A DNA stretch of 64,000 nucleotides from an uncultured Fibrobacter sp. (GCF_900316465.1 NZ_ONDD01000001.1:124001-188000), one strand, 5' to 3'; shown: positions 35,492 to 44,155, numbered from the stretch's first letter. Notes: generated by a model from the sequence alone, not told the origin. Numbers and translations: made by a program.

Positions 35492-36877
35492 ATGTCTAAA
35501 CTGAATTCCGAGCGCCTTAATTCCTTTGGTTCTGCAAGTATCCCTAAACTGGTCCTGCAGTTCTCGGTTCCTGCCATCATCAGCATGCTGGTGAACGCCC
35601 TTTACAACGTAGTGGACCGTTTCTTTGTGGGCCAAGGCGTCGGCAGTCTCGGCATTGCAGGCATTACGCTCTGTTTTCCGATTTTCCTGTTCATGATGGC
35701 CATGTCCATGATGGTGGGCGTGGGCGGCAATACGCTTTTTGCCATCCGCCTCGGGCAAAAGAAGTACATCCAGGCAAGCATCATTCTGAACAACTCCTTT
35801 TCGCTCCTGATTCTGATGGCGATTGGAGCCTTCACGCTGGGCGAAATCTTCATGGAGCCCCTGCTAAAGTTGTTCGGTGCAAGCGAGCAAACCTTGCCTG
35901 TGGCCAGCAGCTACATGCGCATCATTCTGTGCGGGGCAATCTTCCAGACAATTGCCCCCGGCATGAACCACTTTATCCGTTCGATGGGCCACCCGAAAAC
36001 GGCCATGTTCCGCGAAATCGCGGGTGCTGTCACGAACATCATTCTCGACTACCTCTTTATCATGAAATTCCACTGGGGTATCGAGGGTGCCGCCTGGGCA
36101 ACCATCGCATCGCAGCTGGTAGCATCGGCTCTCATTACGCAGTTCTTTGTCAAGAAATCATCGCCGATCAAGATTCGCTGGCGCCATATGAAGTTGCACG
36201 CCGCCTACGTGCGTAAGATTTATATTCTCGGTTTACCGCCTTCCGTGATGCAGATTTGCAACAGCCTGATGAACGCGATACTCGCCTGGAGCCTGACCAC
36301 CTACGGAAACATTAGCGTGCAGGCAGTAGGCACACTTTCGGGTGGCGATATGGCAATCTCTGCTTTCGGCATTACAAACAGCATCGTTTCGATTATCATT
36401 CTGCCGCTCCTCGGATTCGTTCACGGCACCCAGCCGATTATCGGCTACAACTACGGCGCACGCCTCAACAACCGCGTCAAGGAAACACTCAAGTTCGCCT
36501 TTATTTATGCGGGCAGTTTCATGTTTGTCACCTGGGCAATCCTCATGTGGCAAGCCGAAACATTCGTGGCACCGTTTGCACCGAACGATCCTGAACTCAT
36601 CACGCTTTCGGCCTGGGCCATGCGCATTTTTGCAGCCGCCTTCTTTATGATTCCCTTCGGCATGGTTTCGGGGAACTTTTTCCAGGGTACAGGAAAGGCA
36701 TTCAGGGCCATGTTCCTGAATGCCTGCCGTCAAGTGATTTTACTGATTCCGTTCCTGCTGATACTGCCCCACTTCTTTGAACTCAAGGGCGTATTCATGG
36801 CGCAGCCCATTGCCGACACGGGAGCCGCCATTATTGGGCTCGCCATGCTTTGGCATGAACTGAAAAAGTTAAAATAG
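35492..36877 (+). CDS. MATE family efflux transporter (copy 1)
   Basis: 461 residues with twelve hydrophobic segments in two six-helix halves. Typical MATE features are PKLVLQFSVPAIISMLVNAL near the start, VDRFFVGQGVGSLGIAG, and GTQPIIGYNYGAR opening the second half. MATE pumps export cationic drugs or metabolites in exchange for Na+ or H+ at the inner membrane. The second half has long loops but no break. A paralogue is at 45834. Substrate unknown. Confidence 0.92.
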   Translation: MSKLNSERLNSFGSASIPKLVLQFSVPAIISMLVNALYNVVDRFFVGQGVGSLGIAGITLCFPIFLFMMAMSMMVGVGGNTLFAIRLGQKKYIQASIILNNSFSLLILMAIGAFTLGEIFMEPLLKLFGASEQTLPVASSYMRIILCGAIFQTIAPGMNHFIRSMGHPKTAMFREIAGAVTNIILDYLFIMKFHWGIEGAAWATIASQLVASALITQFFVKKSSPIKIRWRHMKLHAAYVRKIYILGLPPSVMQICNSLMNAILAWSLTTYGNISVQAVGTLSGGDMAISAFGITNSIVSIIILPLLGFVHGTQPIIGYNYGARLNNRVKETLKFAFIYAGSFMFVTWAILMWQAETFVAPFAPNDPELITLSAWAMRIFAAAFFMIPFGMVSGNFFQGTGKAFRAMFLNACRQVILLIPFLLILPHFFELKGVFMAQPIADTGAAIIGLAMLWHELKKLK

Positions 36878-36891
36878 TTCTGACATAAAAA

Positions 36892-36970
36892 GGAGATCCC
36901 GGCTTCCCCGTTCCGAGGACCATATCCACTAAGCAGCAAAGCTGCAAGTGGATATTGGCAAGGCCGGGAT
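36892..36970. repeat. Nested inverted-repeat element between MATE 1 and fibro-slime C
   Basis: The outer arms ATCCCGGC (36896-36903) and GCCGGGAT (36963-36970) enclose inner arms ATATCCACT (36922-36930)/AGTGGATAT (36947-36955) and GCAGC/GCTGC at the tip. The sequence begins GGAGATCCCGG and ends CCGGGATGAC, like small dispersed palindromes in other genomes. It lies between convergent genes and may also stop transcription. Family membership needs a genome-wide search. Confidence 0.6.
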
Positions 36971-36975
36971 GACAT

Positions 36976-39144
36976 TTAGCGCACATTCACGCGGCGGGTT
37001 TCGCGGGCGACCTTCACGATGTACGAACCCGGATTGAGGTTCGGCACCACCGTTTCAGCACCAGCGAGCATGCCCTGACGCACCACACGTCCCTGCAAAT
37101 CCATCACAGCATACTTAGCAGCAGAATTCGTTACAGTAATCGTAAGGGCCTGCGGCAGACTGTTCTTCACGGTAAAGCTTGCGCCAGCAATGCGGGCAAC
37201 AGGCTTGATCACATCAGTACCGATACGGAACGTCATAACCTTTGCCGATTTACCATCAATATTGACAAACAAGGTATAGCGACCTTCCGGCAGGTTAATC
37301 TTGGACTTGTCAACTACAGGCGACGCAATATTTGTAAGGTCAATGCCTCCGTGATAGACGCCCGGAGTAGAAAGATCCTTAAAGCCATCAACAATCGAAT
37401 CCGTCAGAGAAACTCCATTGACAAGCGTGTATGAAACCTGAGTGAACTTATGAACCGTGGAAGTGTCAATGCAAATTGTCTCCGGTTCTCCACTGATGCC
37501 ACATGTTCCAGTCATCCTTGTATAGCAGATGGAGTAATCAGATTCCGCCGGCTTTTCCGCGTTCTTGGCAGACTTGATTTGAATAGCAACATCGTTCAAG
37601 GATTGCATGAACATATTCGTTCTAATCTGGAGGTTGCTCATGGTAGTACGACGGTCGCAAGCGAAAATATCTACGTCATACATATTGCCATCCACAAGCG
37701 TTCCGCTCGCGCCCTTGAACGCATCAAGGCTCACGTAACCCGGAGCATCCAGGTGGACACCGCCCAAATCAATTGCAAGCTTATTGTCGATGAACGCCCA
37801 AATGTCATCGCTACCGCGAAGAGCTAAGCGAAGTCCCGGCTTGTAGGTAAACTTGGCATGTGTTTCATAGCAGAAATGATGGTTGCGTCCACCAGTTCCA
37901 TCGGCTTTAACCGTAGATGTCCAGCGATATCCTGTAGGATCCACCTGCTTCTGCACAGGGGTATCTGTTCCATTCTTATAGAACTGCCAACCCTCAGGAG
38001 CAGTCGTTTCACAACTCCAGCCAAACACACAATTTTCCGGATACGTTTTCGGCAAATTAAAGGCCGTTTGGACAAATGCTTCGGTGGTTCCACCATCGGC
38101 AAACATGCCTTCACAGTCAAGTCCCTTATTCCAACCTGGGCCATTGCACAACAAATCCATTACAGGAACGCCTTCCAGAGAGTCGAGTTTTCTGAGCGAA
38201 GGACCGTAGAACACCGGACCCTCGGCATCACGCTTGGTACGGGCTGCCGCAACAGGAGTTTGGTCCGGGCCGGCAAGTTTCACAGTCTCATCCGTCGTTG
38301 TTTCTACCGGGAAGAATCCACCGAGAGCCTGTGTTCCGGGAGCTATATAGTAATCGGAGTTGAATTCCCACCAGCCACCTTGTTGCATGTGTAAAACAGG
38401 CATGTCATAGCAGCTCATTTCGTTCACATTTTCAGTATAATTGAACAGCTGGTTAAAATACTTTTCGTCAATAAAGCATTTCTTGCCTTCTGCAGTCAAT
38501 TTCGGTTTCTTAGTCGTCGCATCAAGCGTCGATTCCACGATTCCCGGAGTCACTCCAATACAATCGTTCACAGCCTTAACAGCTGCCGTCGTATCGACAT
38601 CCTGTGCACCAAACTGGCAACCTTCACCACCGGCCGAATAGCAAGAGAATGCCGGGTGCAACTTGGCATCGGAATCGTATACAATCCAAGACAATTCATA
38701 CGAACAGATACCCTCTATCGAAGTCACTTCGCTTACGTTATAATAGAAACCGTCTGCATTGGTCTTTTGTGATTCATCCGGCACAAAAAACAGAGAATCA
38801 ACCATACTAAAGATCGTTTTCAAAGAAATCGGGGTTGCCGCCGAACCAGTTTCCCAGTTGCCGTTCACACCGAGCATATCTTCGCGCGTTGCATCATCAT
38901 CGCGGAAAATCACCACGTTATCAGTAGCTTCATTGTCGGCAAACGTGTACTCGTACCAGCCGCACAGATATCCGTAAGCCGTCATTGGCTTACCGGTTAC
39001 ACCACCATCGGTACTGATCATGGGAGCCGATGCCACCCATTCTTCCATATCGGGTGGAACCAACATAAAGAAATGCTTTTGACCAGCCCATGCCGCAGAA
39101 CACGCCAAAGCGGCACAAGCCATAACAGACAAACATCTTTTCAT
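36976..39144 (-). CDS. Fibro-slime domain protein with C-terminal sorting domain (copy C)
   Basis: 722 residues. A short signal peptide (SVMACAALACSAAWA) is followed at once by the block HFFMLVPPDMEEWVASAPMI, so the N-terminal module of copies A and B is missing. The fibro-slime domain is at about 425-510 (LRGSDDIWAFIDNKLAIDLG). The C-terminal 65 residues (YAVMDLQGRVVRQGML, then LNPGSYIVKV and RRVNVR) form a type A sorting domain of the type IX secretion system. It should be exported by that system and attached to the surface. The ATG has a perfect AGGAGG Shine-Dalgarno. Confidence 0.88.
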   Translation of the reverse strand: MKRCLSVMACAALACSAAWAGQKHFFMLVPPDMEEWVASAPMISTDGGVTGKPMTAYGYLCGWYEYTFADNEATDNVVIFRDDDATREDMLGVNGNWETGSAATPISLKTIFSMVDSLFFVPDESQKTNADGFYYNVSEVTSIEGICSYELSWIVYDSDAKLHPAFSCYSAGGEGCQFGAQDVDTTAAVKAVNDCIGVTPGIVESTLDATTKKPKLTAEGKKCFIDEKYFNQLFNYTENVNEMSCYDMPVLHMQQGGWWEFNSDYYIAPGTQALGGFFPVETTTDETVKLAGPDQTPVAAARTKRDAEGPVFYGPSLRKLDSLEGVPVMDLLCNGPGWNKGLDCEGMFADGGTTEAFVQTAFNLPKTYPENCVFGWSCETTAPEGWQFYKNGTDTPVQKQVDPTGYRWTSTVKADGTGGRNHHFCYETHAKFTYKPGLRLALRGSDDIWAFIDNKLAIDLGGVHLDAPGYVSLDAFKGASGTLVDGNMYDVDIFACDRRTTMSNLQIRTNMFMQSLNDVAIQIKSAKNAEKPAESDYSICYTRMTGTCGISGEPETICIDTSTVHKFTQVSYTLVNGVSLTDSIVDGFKDLSTPGVYHGGIDLTNIASPVVDKSKINLPEGRYTLFVNIDGKSAKVMTFRIGTDVIKPVARIAGASFTVKNSLPQALTITVTNSAAKYAVMDLQGRVVRQGMLAGAETVVPNLNPGSYIVKVARETRRVNVR

Positions 39145-39177
39145 ACGGACCTCCTAATTATCCAATAATGAACACGC

Positions 39178-39185
39178 TAAATATA
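39178..39185 (-). promoter_or_regulatory. -10 (TATATTTA) of fibro-slime gene C
   Basis: TATATTTA on the minus strand; the predicted leader is about 28 nt with AGGAGG five bases before the ATG at 39144. Confidence 0.5.
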
Positions 39186-39235
39186 TATGAAAAACTTACA
39201 TAACGCAAGTTATTATTTACAAAATAACCCAAAAT

Positions 39236-39268
39236 GCAAAAAGATGTAACATCTGTTACATCTTTTCC
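39236..39268 (-). terminator. Long palindrome after the 39288 lipoprotein gene
   Basis: Perfect 11-bp arms AAGATGTAACA/TGTTACATCTT around a 2-nt centre, extended by A- and T-runs. It fits a terminator of the minus-strand gene upstream but is also close to the fibro-slime C promoter and could bind a dimeric regulator. Confidence 0.6.
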
Positions 39269-39287
39269 CGTTTTATAAAAGTCCCTA

Positions 39288-39773
39288 TTAGTACAACTTC
39301 TTCATATCGGTCAGTTCGCCGCCCTTTTCGTGGAAGAGCACCAGCGAGCCGCCATCCATCTTCTTGAATATGGCCGTAAGCTTTGCAACGGCATCGGCTT
39401 CTTCGAAACCGATTTCGTTGTAGGCGGTTTCGCCAATGACAAGCCCGACATTCACCATGTCGGGAGCCTTGCGACGCAGGTAGTTCAACAGGTCTTCGTC
39501 GCTATTGAGGATATCTGTTGCGGTCGGCTTTTCAAGTTCCGACGGATCGCGCGTGCTTACTAGCAGCGGATACATGTTGTCGGCAACAGCCTGTTTGGAG
39601 TTCAGGTAGAAGGTATTGCCCACGAACAAACTAATGGAGTCGTTCAGCACCTGACGCACTTCGAACATAATGTCGCTCTGCGACGAGGCTTCCTGGATTT
39701 CGAGTTTGGAGGGACCGCAAGCCATAAAGACAAGCGAAAACGAGACAAGGGCCATAAGGGCAATTTTCTTCAT
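39288..39773 (-). CDS. Small lipoprotein of unknown function
   Basis: 161 residues from the ATG at 39773, chosen because AAGGAGAAAAC lies directly before it and it gives a clean lipoprotein signal (MKKIALMALVSFSLVFMAC, lipid on Cys19). The mature part is about 140 residues with mixed alpha/beta character and blocks such as DEDLLNYLRRKAPDMVNVGL and VLFHEKGGELTD. No family is recognised. It sits 59 nt after the N-acetyltransferase-like gene, same strand, with its own leader. Confidence 0.75.
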   Translation of the reverse strand: MKKIALMALVSFSLVFMACGPSKLEIQEASSQSDIMFEVRQVLNDSISLFVGNTFYLNSKQAVADNMYPLLVSTRDPSELEKPTATDILNSDEDLLNYLRRKAPDMVNVGLVIGETAYNEIGFEEADAVAKLTAIFKKMDGGSLVLFHEKGGELTDMKKLY

Positions 39774-39832
39774 GTTTTCTCCTTTCGGCATTGCAAAAGA
39801 CAACGCCAGTATTCCGCCCTTTAATATATAAT

Positions 39833-40603
39833 TTATTTATGTAAAATGCGCATTGCACGCTCTATGAGCTCGGGTTTTAGCTCAAAAATGCGGCTCAAGG
39901 TCTCAACGCGTGCAGATTCGTCGATTTTTTCGATACGAGAACCATTGGCATCGCGGGTCACGAGATTGCCCTTCTGGTAATAGTACTGAACCCCACGTTC
40001 GCGGTCCAGGCGGTTGAGCACCGGGTAAGTCATCATTTCGCGGTAAAAGCTTTCATTCCAGTGCTGCTTGAATTCTTCGACAGAGACTCCCTCGACAGGA
40101 TATTCGAAGCGGAGCTTCATTGGCGCTCCCGCACCGCCCGTCCATAAGGCCATGCTGTCCACTGTCGGGCGGTCCAGCCTTACCGTATTCGGGACCAGCG
40201 GGAAAAAGGCTGTGCCCTTGCCTTGCGGAGGCGGCAAGGGAATCGGGAGCGGATCAAAAATCAGGTAGCCCGGATCGAAGAGATATTCTGTCGACGAAAG
40301 AAAATCGGTATCGGGCAAAATCAAGGCGCAGTGGATATTCTTTTCTTTGCGCTTGTGGCCCATAACCAGACGCGGATTTAGCCCCATATCCCTAAACACT
40401 TGGTACAAATGCCAAGTCATGCTAAAGCAGGTGCCGCCACCCATCCAGGCGTCAACATCGTTCTGAAAACTGTCATCCAGTTTTTGTGCCGCTGTGGAAC
40501 TGCCCGTGGATTCCAGACGAATAATCTTCGTCAGGTTCTCGTAGGTGACTTTGGACAACTTATCGCAGATGTCCTGAATCTTTTTCCACAATTCGGGCTG
40601 CAT
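39833..40603 (-). CDS. Arylamine N-acetyltransferase-like protein
   Basis: 256 residues. GGGTCFSMTWHLYQ (Cys59), HCALIL (His91) and LFDPGYL (Asp110) give a Cys-His-Asp triad in the order and spacing of arylamine N-acetyltransferases and related transglutaminase-fold enzymes. In NAT enzymes the cysteine takes an acetyl group from acetyl-CoA and passes it to an amine. The C-terminal half is unlike standard NAT, with a QYYYQKGNLVTRDANG block, so the real acyl donor may differ. It follows azlD, but has its own -10 box 6 nt before the ATG. Confidence 0.7.
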   Translation of the reverse strand: MQPELWKKIQDICDKLSKVTYENLTKIIRLESTGSSTAAQKLDDSFQNDVDAWMGGGTCFSMTWHLYQVFRDMGLNPRLVMGHKRKEKNIHCALILPDTDFLSSTEYLFDPGYLIFDPLPIPLPPPQGKGTAFFPLVPNTVRLDRPTVDSMALWTGGAGAPMKLRFEYPVEGVSVEEFKQHWNESFYREMMTYPVLNRLDRERGVQYYYQKGNLVTRDANGSRIEKIDESARVETLSRIFELKPELIERAMRILHK

Positions 40604-40609
40604 AGTGCA

Positions 40610-40615
40610 AATGTA
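40610..40615 (-). promoter_or_regulatory. -10 box of the NAT-like gene, leaderless type
   Basis: TACATTTG on the minus strand with 6 nt from TACATT to the ATG at 40603. It lies in the 16-nt gap after azlD. Confidence 0.6.
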
Positions 40616-40619
40616 GAAA

Positions 40620-40937
40620 TTACACCAACAGCATAATGCCGTCGACGCCGAGCACAGTCACGCAAGCGACCACGGCAACGCCCACCAGCCCAAGGCCAAG
40701 GAGCGAAGCGACGACTGCCGCCACCAGGGCGCATGCGCCCGAAAGTTTGCTATCGGTCGAATAAAGAATCGCAGGCACAGTCATGGCGGCAAGCACCGTA
40801 TACGGCACATACGCCAAGAAGGAACGCCAGAAACGGCTCTTGATTTTACCCTTCAAAAGCACGAACGGCACTGCACGCAACAAGTAGGTTACGCCAGCCA
40901 TCACGAGCAGGAACAAGAAGTAATCTCTTAAGTGCAT
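40620..40937 (-). CDS. azlD: AzlD-type small subunit of branched-chain amino acid exporter
   Basis: 105 residues with three to four hydrophobic helices and the AzlD start block GVTYLLRAVPFVLL followed by RFWRSFLAYVPYTVLAAM. AzlD works with AzlC to export branched-chain amino acids through the inner membrane. The gene overlaps the end of azlC by 10 nt, so both are made together. Confidence 0.9.
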   Translation of the reverse strand: MHLRDYFLFLLVMAGVTYLLRAVPFVLLKGKIKSRFWRSFLAYVPYTVLAAMTVPAILYSTDSKLSGACALVAAVVASLLGLGLVGVAVVACVTVLGVDGIMLLV

Positions 40938-41632
40938 GATTCCTCCTCGTCTTTAACCGGGAAGATTGCCGCTCCCACGAGCGAGGCCACAAGCGCACAA
41001 ATGATAATCGCAAAACCGACCGTCACACCGCTCAGAGCAGGAACGTATTTGAATGCAAGGCTGCAAGCAATTGCAATCAACACGGCAACCAAAGTCGGGC
41101 GGTGAGCCTTCATTTGCGGCACCACAATCGCCACAAACATTCCGTACAGAGCAACACCCAAAGCATTCGTCACGACCGCAGGCAAGATTTCGCCACAAAT
41201 GGCACCGCACAAAGTACCCGAAGACCAGCCGATATACGGAAGCACCATAAGGCCAGCAAAATAACGTGCCGTCACAGGTTCACTCTGGCTTACAGCAAGC
41301 GCATAAATTTCGTCGGTGATTCCGGTTGCCAGCATCAGGCGCTTGAACGTGCCGAAACTCGGCGCCACCTTTTGCGACAAAGAAATCGCCATCAGGCTAT
41401 AACGCAAATTGATAAAGAACGTGGCAATTGCCATCTCAATAAAAGTCCCCGCGGCATCGGACATAATCTGCAGCCCCGCAAACTGCCCCGCCGAGGTAAG
41501 ATTCGTCATCGAAATAAAGGTGACCAGCGGCCAAGAAAGCAACTTGGAGCCGGCAATTCCGAACGAAAACGACACCGCAAAGTAGCCCAGTCCAATCGGA
41601 AGTCCGTCTTTTACACCATTTGAAAATTTCAT
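40928..41632 (-). CDS. azlC: AzlC-type large subunit of branched-chain amino acid exporter
   Basis: 234 residues, multi-pass. The family blocks are KDGLPIGLGYFAVSFSFGI at the start, NLTSAGQFAGLQIM, and FFINLRYSLMAISLSQK. It exports leucine-type amino acids with AzlD. A TATATT box 7 nt before the ATG and no Shine-Dalgarno suggest a leaderless message. It is downstream of the GH5 cellulase but separated from it by a terminator. Confidence 0.92.
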   Translation of the reverse strand: MKFSNGVKDGLPIGLGYFAVSFSFGIAGSKLLSWPLVTFISMTNLTSAGQFAGLQIMSDAAGTFIEMAIATFFINLRYSLMAISLSQKVAPSFGTFKRLMLATGITDEIYALAVSQSEPVTARYFAGLMVLPYIGWSSGTLCGAICGEILPAVVTNALGVALYGMFVAIVVPQMKAHRPTLVAVLIAIACSLAFKYVPALSGVTVGFAIIICALVASLVGAAIFPVKDEEESCT

Positions 41633-41639
41633 GGGCGCA

Positions 41640-41645
41640 AATATA
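41640..41645 (-). promoter_or_regulatory. -10 box of azlC, leaderless type
   Basis: TATATTTG on the minus strand, 7 nt (TGCGCCC) before the ATG at 41632. Confidence 0.65.
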
Positions 41646-41694
41646 GAAAAACCTCATAACAAAACTATGCAGATATACAAATTTATGCATACAA

Positions 41695-41725
41695 AACAAA
41701 ACCCCCGCCAAAAAAGCGGGGGTTC
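41695..41725 (-). terminator. Terminator of the GH5 cellulase gene
   Basis: 7-bp GC stem CCCCCGC/GCGGGGG with a 7-nt loop and a T4 run on the minus strand, 19 nt after the cellulase stop. Confidence 0.9.
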
Positions 41726-41743
41726 AACACTACTGGAGTCTAA

Positions 41744-43984
41744 TTACTTGATCGAAATCTGGCGAGTCAGGCTGTTGGAACCCGAACGCACGCGCACGAT
41801 GTAGTTGCCCTGGCGGAGCATGTCGAGAGCAACGGAGGCGCTCACCTGCTTAAAGCCTACAACCGGGCGACCCTGCATATCGAATACATTGACATCGGCC
41901 CAAGCAGCACCGCCCACATGGAGCATGCGGCCTTCGATAGAGAGCAAGATCGAATTCGACACCGGCGCAGCTGCGATGGTGGTGTTTTCAACCGTGAGCT
42001 TGATTTCGTACTTTTCGCCATTGAGTTCAATAGTTTCGCTGTAAGAACCAGGCTGAATGTAACTCGGCACAGAACCCGAAATCGTCACCTGGTTACCCGA
42101 CTGTTCCATCTTCAAGAAGTGGAGATTCCAACTCTTGCGGGCATAAGAGACAACATCATCGAACGTGACCGTTTCGAAATTACCGCCCTGGGCAATGCTC
42201 TGAACCAGTTCGCCCACCACAACGACGGCGAGGACTGCAGACGAGCTGCTCGGCACCTCTTCGGAACTTGAAGAAACGAGCACCTCAGAGCTAGAGGATT
42301 CTACACTAGAAGAACTTTCTACAACCGCTTCGCTGCTGCTGGATTCTTCGGAGCTGCTGCTTATGACAGGCGATGCGCTAGAGCTAGACTCCACCGGTTC
42401 TTCGGAACTGGAGCTGGATTCAGCGCTAGAGCTAGATTCGACACTGCTGTTCGACGATTCCGGTTCAGAGCTAGAAGATTCTACGCTGGAAGAACTTTCC
42501 ACAACCACTTCGCTGCTGCTGGATTCTTCAGAGCTGCTGCTTACTGCAGGCTCTTCAGAACTAGAAGACGCAACCTCAGAGCTAGAGGACTGAATAGAAC
42601 TGGAGAATGCGACGCTGGAAGAACTTTCCAAAATCACTTCGCTGCTACTAGATTCCACAGAGCTGGAAGATGCAATGCTTGAAGACGAGGCAATAGAGCT
42701 CGAAGAAACTACAGAGCTGCTAGACGCCACACTCGAAGAGGACTTTGCAGAACTAGAGGACTGAATGGAACTAGAAGAGACGACGCTCGAAGAAGAAACA
42801 ACCGAGCTAGAAGACTGGACAGAGCTGGAGGATGCAACGCTAGAAGAAGAGACTACGCTGGAGCTAGACGACGCAGGCGTTACAGCGCAGGCCGTGTACA
42901 CCTTGTTGCGAATCGGAGCAAACACATTTTCATTCACCCAATTACCACTTTCCGAATAATTCCAGGCACCACCACTAAAATAGGAAGCCGTTTCATTCTT
43001 GTTCGATACAGACCAGTTTGCACCTGACAACTGGTTCTTGGTCATCCACTGATACCAAGTACTGCTATAATCTTTGTTAAAGCCACCATTGCCACTCGGT
43101 GCAGAATTACCCCATTCGGTCACGAAGACCGAAAGTCCGCCTTGCATCGCCTTTTCTGCCCTAGCACCCTGATCATCAGTCTTGTGACGATACGGATCAT
43201 CACCCGCATAGTAGTGGAACGAATATGCCACGTTAGCATCATTGAGCGGTTCAACAAGAGCTGCATTGGTATACTGATCATAGTATGGAGTTCCCACCAC
43301 AATCAGGTTGTCGGAATAAGTACGAATTGTTTTGATAATCGTTTTTGCATAAGGGACAATTTTTTCTTTCCAGTAGTTTTGCGCTCCGCTCAGGTCAAAC
43401 CAGCTGTCAGAACAATTGTTCTTGGGCTCGTTGTAGATTTCAAAAATCACGTTGTCATAGCCGCCCCATTTTTCAGCCATATAGCTAAAGAACGACTGCG
43501 CGTTACTCGTAATCTGTTCTGCACAATGACTATGGAAATCGACAATCACATAGATATCGTTTTTAATGGCGGCCGTTACCACCGAGTCCATTAAATTCCT
43601 ATGGAAATTCGTATTCGTAAAATAGTTTCCGTTTCCATTTTGCCAATCGCCATCAACACCGACAGGGCCACGGATCAATTGGATGTTCTGTTTTTCTACA
43701 AATCCCGAAATCGTTTTTCCGTTCCAATAAGCCGGACCTTCGTCACCACTAGCCATGCTCCAGAAAAGGCTCATGCCCTGCACAGCAACTTCGTTACCGG
43801 CGGTCACGCCCTTACAGCTACCGTAAATGCGGCCATAGTTCTGAGAGTTCTTGCCGGCCTGCAGCTGACCGTACTGGCTTACCGGACCCACGCGGGTAGG
43901 TGTCACGGCAGCGGACGAAAGAGAAATAAACCCTGCAGCGAGCACGCTCAAGCCAAGCATTTTTGCACTAAATCTGATTGCCAT
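41744..43984 (-). CDS. Secreted GH5 endoglucanase with poly-serine linkers and sorting domain
   Basis: 746 residues. A signal peptide (about 1-25) is followed by a GH5 catalytic domain (about 28-370). The acid/base is E186 in FEIYNEPKN and the nucleophile is E290 in FVTEWGNS; HSHCAEQ and SFHYYAGDDPYRH are further GH5 landmarks, most like subfamily 2. It cuts internal beta-1,4 bonds of cellulose. Residues about 370-600 are a serine linker built of units such as SSSSV and SSSSEE. After this come an unassigned module of about 60 residues and a C-terminal type IX-like sorting domain (VNVFDMQGRPVVGFK, GNYIVRVRSG). Strong Shine-Dalgarno AGAGGAT. Confidence 0.93.
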   Translation of the reverse strand: MAIRFSAKMLGLSVLAAGFISLSSAAVTPTRVGPVSQYGQLQAGKNSQNYGRIYGSCKGVTAGNEVAVQGMSLFWSMASGDEGPAYWNGKTISGFVEKQNIQLIRGPVGVDGDWQNGNGNYFTNTNFHRNLMDSVVTAAIKNDIYVIVDFHSHCAEQITSNAQSFFSYMAEKWGGYDNVIFEIYNEPKNNCSDSWFDLSGAQNYWKEKIVPYAKTIIKTIRTYSDNLIVVGTPYYDQYTNAALVEPLNDANVAYSFHYYAGDDPYRHKTDDQGARAEKAMQGGLSVFVTEWGNSAPSGNGGFNKDYSSTWYQWMTKNQLSGANWSVSNKNETASYFSGGAWNYSESGNWVNENVFAPIRNKVYTACAVTPASSSSSVVSSSSVASSSSVQSSSSVVSSSSVVSSSSIQSSSSAKSSSSVASSSSVVSSSSIASSSSIASSSSVESSSSEVILESSSSVAFSSSIQSSSSEVASSSSEEPAVSSSSEESSSSEVVVESSSSVESSSSEPESSNSSVESSSSAESSSSSEEPVESSSSASPVISSSSEESSSSEAVVESSSSVESSSSEVLVSSSSEEVPSSSSAVLAVVVVGELVQSIAQGGNFETVTFDDVVSYARKSWNLHFLKMEQSGNQVTISGSVPSYIQPGSYSETIELNGEKYEIKLTVENTTIAAAPVSNSILLSIEGRMLHVGGAAWADVNVFDMQGRPVVGFKQVSASVALDMLRQGNYIVRVRSGSNSLTRQISIK
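42240..42880. repeat. Serine-codon tandem repeat region in the cellulase gene
   Basis: About 640 nt of imperfect 15-nt-type units coding for SSSSx on the minus strand. The units use mixed serine codons (AGC, TCT, TCC), which lowers the perfect repeat length. Confidence 0.8.
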
Positions 43985-44013
43985 ATATCCTCTGATACAC
44001 CAATTTTCGCAAC

Positions 44014-44021
44014 CAAATTTA
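44014..44021 (-). promoter_or_regulatory. -10 (TAAATTTG) of the GH5 gene
   Basis: TAAATTTG on the minus strand; predicted leader of about 25-30 nt with AGAGGAT before the ATG at 43984. Confidence 0.5.
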
Positions 44022-44123
44022 GATTATTAGGCCTTATTTTACACGTGATTTCTAGCACATAACAAATTGATAATGTTTACGCATGTAGACTAATCACCGC
44101 AAATGCGGCACAACAAGTTCCAC

Positions 44124-44155
44124 AAAAAAAAGAAGCCCGGCTTTTAGGCCAGGCA
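44124..44155 (-). terminator. Terminator of the 44184 gene
   Basis: 7-bp stem GCCTGGC/GCCGGGC (one G-U pair) with a 6-nt loop, then a run of Ts on the minus strand. Confidence 0.8.

Noticed and set aside
42240..42880. CRISPR-like look of the repeat region
   Set aside because: The repeats are short, contiguous and code for SSSSx in frame within the cellulase; there are no spacers of even size and no cas genes.
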